A stretch of DNA of 35,967 bases, from positions 1 through 35,967 of the forward strand of contig CAADTZ010000007.1 of the NCBI GenBank assembly GCA_900752015.1, given 5' to 3'. This document shows positions 31,276 through 35,967 of the stretch, one piece after another. This DNA is from an uncultured Collinsella sp. GTDB lineage: Bacteria; Actinomycetota; Coriobacteriia; Coriobacteriales; Coriobacteriaceae. Each line of letters begins with the position of its first letter. The stretch's first letter is position 1. The position numbers and the translations under genes were made by a program. The notes beneath the pieces were generated by a model, which was not told where the DNA came from, searched no databases, and was given only the letters and a program-made list of their open reading frames with translations.

Positions 31276-31552
31276 GGTGCCTCTTTCTTTTGCGGATGCA
31301 TATCGAGCACAGTTCTACCACGCCATTGGCATCTAATTATGGTGCCCCTGTGTTCCATGAACTCACCGTGCCCGGTGCCATGCCCATCCCCTCCGCTCGC
31401 AAACTTTTTCTGCACATGCGCCCGTTGCGGGGTGCATCGATGCGCTCGATGCGCTACATTAAATCAGTATTTTCAATGCCGCTGCGCGAGCGCTGCAGAT
31501 CGACGTATCACCGACTCACAGAGCACGGCGGCGTACCAGACAGGAGGACTGC
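31276..31552 (+). other. Non-coding region upstream of purH
   Basis: 277 bases. A 9-base unit CGATGCGCT is repeated in tandem at 31438-31455, and CATCGATGCGCTCGATG is palindromic; these could be an operator. The AT-rich ATTAAATCAGTATTTTC (31458-31476) may contain the promoter. No purine riboswitch or PurBox was recognised. RBS AGGAGG at 31544. Confidence 0.4.
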
Positions 31553-33160
31553 ATGGGATCTGATGTGAAGATCGCACGCGCGTTGATCTCGGTTACCGAT
31601 AAGACGGGCGTCGTCGATTTCGCACGGACGCTGGTTGACGACTTTGGCGTCGAGATCATCTCTACGGGCGGCACGGCTCGTGCCATCGAGGACGCGGGCG
31701 TTCCCGTAACCCCCATCGAGGAGTTCACGGGCTATCCCGAGATGATGGACGGCCGCGTTAAGACCCTGCACCCCAAGGTTCATGGCGCGCTGCTGGCCCG
31801 CCGCGATTCCGAGCAGCACATGCAGGAGGCGGCTCAGCACGGCATTAAGCTGATCGACCTGGTCGTCGTCAACCTGTACGAGTTCGAGAAGACCGTCGCC
31901 AACCCCGAGGTCACCTTCGCGGACGCCATCGAGCACATCGACATCGGTGGCCCCTCCATGCTGCGCTCTGCCGCCAAGAACGCCACGAGCGTTACCGTCA
32001 TTTCCGATCCGGCCGACTATGATGCCGTCCTGGCCGAGATGCACGAGACCGGTGGCTGCACCACGCTTTCCACCCGTCGTCGCCTGCAGGTGAAGGTCTA
32101 CCAGACCACCGCCGCCTACGACACGGCCATCTCCCGCTGGCTCGCCGCCCAGGCAAGCGACGTGGCGGACACCTCTGCCAAGCTCGAGATTTCGCTGGAG
32201 AAGGTCGACGACCTGCGCTATGGCGAGAACCCGCAGCAGAAAGCCACAGTCTATCGCTTTGCCGAGGGCTGCGAGAACACCGCGAGCTCGCAGTTCCCGC
32301 TCGTGGGCTCCAAGCAGATCCAGGGCAAGCCGCTCAGCTACAACAACTATCTGGATGCCGACGCCGCCTGGAACCTGGTCCGCGAGTTCGACGAGCCGGC
32401 CTGCGTAATCCTCAAGCACCAGAACCCCTGCGGTTCCGCCGTTGCCGAGGACATCACGGCTGCCTACGACCGCGCTTTTGCCTGCGATCCCAAGAGCGCC
32501 TTCGGCGGCATCATCGCCTGCAACCGCGAGGTTCCCTTGGATCTGGTTGAGCACTTTGCCGATCAGAACAAGCAGTTCGTCGAGGTCATCATCGCCCCGA
32601 GCTACACCGCCGAGGCGCTCGAGCGCATGGCCAAGCGCCCCAACCTGCGCGTGTTGGCGACCGGCGGCGTGGACCACGGCGCTCAGGTGGAGCTGCGCTC
32701 CGTCGACGGCGGCATGCTGGTGCAGGAGGTCGACCACGTGACCGAGGATCCCGCGACCTTTACGTTCCCCACCGACCGCAAGCCCACCGACGCCGAGATG
32801 GCCGAGCTCGAGTTTGCCTGGAAGGTCTGCAAGGGCGTTAAGTCCAACGCCATCCTGGTCTCCAAGGGTAAGGCCGGCATTGGCATGGGCCCGGGTCAGC
32901 CTAACCGGGTGGATTCTGCGCTGCTGGCCTGCGAGCGCGCCGAGGACTTCTGCGAGCGCGAGGGCGTGGAGAAGGGCGGCTTTGCCTGTGCAAGCGACGC
33001 GTTCTTCCCGTTCCGCGACAACGTCGACGTGCTTGCTGCACACGGCGTGACCTGCATCATCCAGCCCGGCGGCTCCAAGCGCGACGACGAAAGCATCCAG
33101 GCTTGCAACGAGCACAATATTGCTATGGTCTTTACCGGCGCCCGCCACTTCCGCCACTAA
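31553..33160 (+). CDS. purH: Bifunctional AICAR transformylase / IMP cyclohydrolase
   Basis: 535 residues, full length. The N-terminal IMP cyclohydrolase domain (1-~195) opens with RALISVTDKTGVVDFA and contains STGGTA, GYPEMMDGRVKTLHPKVHG and IDIGGPSMLRSAAKN. The C-terminal AICAR transformylase carries the catalytic KHQNPCGSA pair near residue 285, KSAFGGIIACNR, and ends with QPGGSKRDDESIQACNEHNI and TGARHFRH. It performs the last two steps of IMP synthesis and also consumes AICAR from HisF. RBS AGGAGG upstream. A terminator follows. Confidence 0.98.
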   Translation: MGSDVKIARALISVTDKTGVVDFARTLVDDFGVEIISTGGTARAIEDAGVPVTPIEEFTGYPEMMDGRVKTLHPKVHGALLARRDSEQHMQEAAQHGIKLIDLVVVNLYEFEKTVANPEVTFADAIEHIDIGGPSMLRSAAKNATSVTVISDPADYDAVLAEMHETGGCTTLSTRRRLQVKVYQTTAAYDTAISRWLAAQASDVADTSAKLEISLEKVDDLRYGENPQQKATVYRFAEGCENTASSQFPLVGSKQIQGKPLSYNNYLDADAAWNLVREFDEPACVILKHQNPCGSAVAEDITAAYDRAFACDPKSAFGGIIACNREVPLDLVEHFADQNKQFVEVIIAPSYTAEALERMAKRPNLRVLATGGVDHGAQVELRSVDGGMLVQEVDHVTEDPATFTFPTDRKPTDAEMAELEFAWKVCKGVKSNAILVSKGKAGIGMGPGQPNRVDSALLACERAEDFCEREGVEKGGFACASDAFFPFRDNVDVLAAHGVTCIIQPGGSKRDDESIQACNEHNIAMVFTGARHFRH

Positions 33161-33190
33161 GTTCCGCCTTGGGACAAAATAATCTCCGCA

Positions 33191-33225
33191 AAAGACGGCT
33201 GCTCCGTTTGGAGGGCCGTCTTTTT
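33191..33225 (+). terminator. Terminator after purH
   Basis: AAAGACGGC (33191-33199) pairs with GCCGTCTTT, with CTCC/GGAG extending the stem, and TTTTT ends it. Confidence 0.85.
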
Positions 33226-33265
33226 GGTATAAGAGGACGGAATGACTAACACGAAAGGTACAACC

Positions 33266-33973
33266 ATGCCCCAGATTGATGATGCCGAGCTGTTTGGCAA
33301 TGCCGAGGATCAGCGTGCGTACGAGGACTTTTGCGCCAATCAGGAGGCGGTCGAGAAGTTTACGCTCGACAAGCCCGCGCTTGTCTGCCGTTGGCGCATG
33401 TCCAATAAAAAGGTGCCCATGCTCAACCGCCACATTCGCGCACTGTCCGAGCGCTTGGTGCAGGGCGAGCCGCTTACCCATAACATGCTCAGCTGGGCCA
33501 AGCAGCACGTTGAGTGGTCGCTAGCCGAGGGCGACTATACCGCGCACGATGGCGTGCTCATGCTGGTGATCGACGTTAACGGCAACGCCGCCATGACGGT
33601 GGGGGAGTACGAGCCGCTAACCGATACGTCGGCTAAGGCGCTACGTGCCCGCTCCGCCGAGGCCCGCTCCGAGGCCGACGAGACCGGCGTGGCGCCCGAG
33701 CTGCTCGCCGCCGTCGGTAACGGCGAGCTTGCCTTTGTGGCGCCGGCGGACGAGTGCCTGTGCGGCACGGCGACGCTCATTGAGCAGCTGGCCCAGACCA
33801 AGGGCATCCCGGTCACGCGCGTAGACATTCCCGCGCAGCTCAAGGGCGCGCTGTTCCTGGTGAGCGACGAGCACGGCGTGGTTCCCGCAACCGAGACGGA
33901 CGCTGCGGAGGCCGACGCCGCCACGGTCGCCTTCTTTGCCGACGGCTACGAAAAGCTCCGCGCCCGCCGCTAA
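33266..33973 (+). CDS. Unrecognised soluble protein
   Basis: 235 residues, no family recognised. It has no signal peptide or membrane segment. The N-terminal half (PALVCRWRMSNKKVPMLNRH then ERLVQGEPLTHNMLSWAKQH) looks folded; an Ala/Arg/Glu-rich helix follows around 130-150, then a domain with AFVAPADECLCGTATLIEQL and VTRVDIPAQLKGALFLVSDE. The last motifs loosely recall the end of class IV PLP aminotransferases, but no cofactor lysine is evident, so this is not called. ATG 33266 has GAAAGG upstream; ATG 33242 with AGAGGA is an equally possible start. Confidence 0.75.
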   Translation: MPQIDDAELFGNAEDQRAYEDFCANQEAVEKFTLDKPALVCRWRMSNKKVPMLNRHIRALSERLVQGEPLTHNMLSWAKQHVEWSLAEGDYTAHDGVLMLVIDVNGNAAMTVGEYEPLTDTSAKALRARSAEARSEADETGVAPELLAAVGNGELAFVAPADECLCGTATLIEQLAQTKGIPVTRVDIPAQLKGALFLVSDEHGVVPATETDAAEADAATVAFFADGYEKLRARR

Positions 33974-34113
33974 ATGATTTTTCTGGGACGGGGATTAAAA
34001 ACTCATTTTGGTCTCCGTTTCCGTCGCGAGCGTGAGGCGGACAAAACGCCCCCGCTTGCGAACAGTTCTGTCACCTTGGTGCCGCGCGAGGCGCGCACCT
34101 GCGGCTCCGCGGT

Positions 34114-34119
34114 CATAAT
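34114..34119 (+). promoter_or_regulatory. Candidate -10 box for the second two-component operon
   Basis: CATAAT lies 33 bases before the regulator start. No clear -35 is seen. A GC-rich hairpin (34079-34098) lies just upstream. Confidence 0.3.
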
Positions 34120-34151
34120 GGGGCAAGACAACCAAGAGGGGAGCGGAATCC

Positions 34152-34823
34152 ATGGCGCTGATCTATGTCGTTGAGGACGACGAGCCCATTCGTCGTGAGC
34201 TTATCGACATCCTTGCCCGCGCCGGGTTTGAAATCGAGGCCTGCGAATCGTTTGAGCATGTCTCGCGCGATATTCTCGCCGCCGCGCCCGACCTGGTGCT
34301 GCTCGACCTCACGCTTCCCGTCAAGGACGGCCAGCATATCTGCCACGAGGTTCGCCGCGAATCCGAGGTTCCCATCATCGTCCTCACGTCGCGCACGACC
34401 GAGATCGACGAGGTCATGGCCATGACGCTCGGTGCGGACGACTTTGTTCCCAAGCCCTATAGCGCCCGTGTGCTCGTGGCGCGCATCAATGCCTTGCTGC
34501 GTCGCACCGCGGCGGCGGGCGAGCGCAGCACGCTCGTACACAAGGGACTGGAGCTCGACCTTGCACGCTCCATGGTCACCAACACGCTAACCGGCACCAG
34601 TACCGAGCTCACCAAAAACGAACTGCGTATCCTCTCGCTGCTTCTGAGCCGCGCGGGCAAGATTGTTTCGCGCTCGGCCATCATGCAGGACCTGTGGGAC
34701 TCCGACGCCTTCGTGGACGACAATACGCTCACCGTTAACATCAACCGCCTGCGCACCACGCTCGAAAAAATCGGCATCAAGGGGTATTTGACCACGCACC
34801 GCGGCCAGGGCTATTCGGTCTAG
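34152..34823 (+). CDS. OmpR-family response regulator (BceR/GraR-like)
   Basis: 223 residues. Receiver domain: acidic pair EDDE at 8-11, Asp52 in LVLLDLTLP, TSRTTE and Lys in VPKPYS. The winged-helix effector has LTKNELRILSLLLSRAGKIVSR and NTLTVNINRLRTTLEKIG, ending YLTTHRGQGYSV. Its kinase begins 9 bases downstream and is of the intramembrane-sensing type, which suggests a role in cell-envelope or antimicrobial peptide response. RBS GAGGGGA. Confidence 0.92.
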   Translation: MALIYVVEDDEPIRRELIDILARAGFEIEACESFEHVSRDILAAAPDLVLLDLTLPVKDGQHICHEVRRESEVPIIVLTSRTTEIDEVMAMTLGADDFVPKPYSARVLVARINALLRRTAAAGERSTLVHKGLELDLARSMVTNTLTGTSTELTKNELRILSLLLSRAGKIVSRSAIMQDLWDSDAFVDDNTLTVNINRLRTTLEKIGIKGYLTTHRGQGYSV

Positions 34824-34832
34824 GGGCCGGCT

Positions 34833-35876
34833 ATGTCGTTTGCCAAGTTCTTTAAAGACGCGCTGCTTCCCGTCGCCGTGTGGACGTGCGGCGTGCTGCT
34901 GAGCTGCTTTGTGCTGACGGTCGCCGGCGCACCCGTTTCTATCGTGGTCGTGGCGGTCGGCGTGTCCTATATCTTTGGTATGCTCGGCATCGTGATCGAG
35001 TACGCGCGCCGTCGTCGTTTTCTGCGCCAGCTGGAGCGTGCGGCCGAGGAGCTCGAGAGTCCCGCATGGGTGCAGGAGATGGTGCAATGCCCGACCTATG
35101 CCGAGGGCGAGCTCGAGTACGAGGTCTTGCGCCGGGTGGGCAAAGCCGCTTGCGACGAGGTTGCCGAAGGCCGCCGTCAGACCGATGACTATCGCGACTA
35201 TATCGAGAGCTGGGTCCATGAGGCCAAGCTGCCCCTGGCGGCGGCCCATCTGATTTTGGAAAACCTGGACGGTAGCGAAGACGACCTGTCGCGCGTGGAC
35301 GATCTGGCACGCGAGCTTGCCCGCGTGGAGCGCTATATCGACCAAGCTCTGTACTATGCGCGCTCGGAAGTCGTGGAGCGCGACTACCTGATTCGCCGCT
35401 GGGATCTCAAGACCTTGGTGACGGGCGCGATTAAAGCCAACGCGCGCGAGCTTATCGCGGCGCACGTGGCTCCGGTGTGCGAGAACCTCGACTTTGAGGT
35501 CTTTACCGACGAGAAATGGCTCGAGTTTATTCTGGGCCAGCTCATTCAGAACAGCATTAAATATGCGCGTGAGGACGGCGCAAAGATCGTGTTTTCGGGT
35601 GCGTTGCTGGACGAGGGTCTGGCGAGCGAGCGCATCGAGCTTACCGTCGCGGACAACGGCTGCGGCGTGTGTGCGGCAGACCTGCCGCGCGTGTTCGAGA
35701 AGGGCTTTACCGGCGACAACGGCCGCACCACCAAGCGCGCAACGGGCATCGGCCTCTACCTGGTGGCGCGCCTGTGCTCCAAGATGGGCATCGACGTCAC
35801 CGCGGCATCGGAGCCGGGCGAAGGCTTCGTCGTAACATTCGCCTTCTCAACCAACAAGTTCCAATATTTCGAGTAA
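34833..35876 (+). CDS. Sensor histidine kinase, intramembrane-sensing (BceS/GraS-like)
   Basis: 347 residues. Two membrane segments at about 12-32 and 34-56 are joined by almost no outside loop, the layout of BceS/GraS kinases that sense through a partner ABC transporter. The phosphorylation site is His129 in ESWVHEAKLPLAAAHLI, matching the W-V-H-E-x-K-x-P-L form of that group. ATP-binding motifs are GQLIQNSIKYA, VADNGCGV and a GIGLYLVARLCSKMG G2 box. A BceAB-type transporter is usually adjacent; none lies upstream, and the window ends 91 bases downstream. Confidence 0.9.
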   Translation: MSFAKFFKDALLPVAVWTCGVLLSCFVLTVAGAPVSIVVVAVGVSYIFGMLGIVIEYARRRRFLRQLERAAEELESPAWVQEMVQCPTYAEGELEYEVLRRVGKAACDEVAEGRRQTDDYRDYIESWVHEAKLPLAAAHLILENLDGSEDDLSRVDDLARELARVERYIDQALYYARSEVVERDYLIRRWDLKTLVTGAIKANARELIAAHVAPVCENLDFEVFTDEKWLEFILGQLIQNSIKYAREDGAKIVFSGALLDEGLASERIELTVADNGCGVCAADLPRVFEKGFTGDNGRTTKRATGIGLYLVARLCSKMGIDVTAASEPGEGFVVTFAFSTNKFQYFE

Positions 35877-35907
35877 CGCACACGGCAGATGTCCGCCTCA
35901 AACAAAA

Positions 35908-35942
35908 CGTGGGGGCCCCCAACGCGCGGCACGCGATTTTTT
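35908..35942 (+). terminator. Possible terminator after the kinase
   Basis: A 12-bp palindrome TGGGGGCCCCCA (35910-35921) and a short CGCG stem precede six T residues (35937-35942). Weakly supported as a terminator. Confidence 0.35.
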
Positions 35943-35967
35943 AATCATACAACACACCCAACGCAAG

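Noticed and set aside
31113..31568. 151-codon frame on + across the purH leader
   Set aside because: It starts opposite the GNAT gene, overlaps the purH start and shows no family likeness.
31508..33508. 666-codon open frame on - opposite purH
   Set aside because: It is the mirror of a highly conserved gene in GC-rich DNA, with low-complexity Leu/Val/Gly/Arg content and no family match.

Overview
The window looks like a chromosome segment of a gut Coriobacteriia (Actinomycetota), most likely Collinsella or a close relative. This rests on high GC, the eno - FtsB/DivIC-like - ppx order, Man-family PTS genes, and a mix of Gram-positive two-component systems with Firmicutes-like his gene order. 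It is recognition from reading, not a database result.

Region 1 (1-3840) is the 3' part of a catabolic operon. It holds the C-terminal end of a FrlB/GfrF-type SIS-domain deglycase, a complete set of mannose-family PTS genes (EIIA, EIIB, EIIC, EIID) and a FrlC-like TIM-barrel epimerase. Together these suggest import and cleavage of Amadori-type amino sugars such as fructoselysine or glucoselysine. The EIIB gene has an in-frame TAG at 866-868, two codons after its expected phosphorylation histidine, so transport is probably dead in this strain unless the base is an error.

Region 2 (3841-13206) is histidine biosynthesis: hisZ-hisG fused in one ORF, then hisD, hisC, hisB, hisH, hisA, hisF, hisI and hisE, all on +. 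A PHP-type histidinol-phosphatase faces the operon on - and supplies the one missing step. Palindromic elements interrupt the operon between hisB and hisH and between hisF and hisI.

Region 3 (13207-22400) holds a solitary LarC C-terminal-domain protein, a YfcE-like phosphodiesterase, MazG, an AT-richer AAA ATPase/DUF4143 gene preceded by 33-bp-spaced direct repeats, enolase, an FtsB/DivIC-like septum protein, Ppx/GppA, a duplicated tRNA-end/terminator block, tRNA-Leu(UAA), a TPR-like membrane protein, and a two-gene operon of an orphan GatB-like EIIB and a VOC protein.

Region 4 (22400-35967) holds a 182-bp cruciform-type inverted repeat; an operon on - of a UBA-like DUF4342 membrane protein, OmpR-type regulator and histidine kinase; a small membrane protein; a metallophosphoesterase; GluQ-RS; a DUF2207 membrane protein; a nested ~226-bp palindrome; a GNAT acetyltransferase; PurH; an unrecognised protein; and a second two-component pair whose kinase resembles BceS/GraS intramembrane sensors.

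The least explained part is the set of non-coding inverted repeats at 8974, 11352, 12214, 20429, 22433, 28033, 30259 and 30553. They sit at gene ends and fall into at least three recurring sequence families. No CRISPR array, phage or intact insertion sequence was seen.
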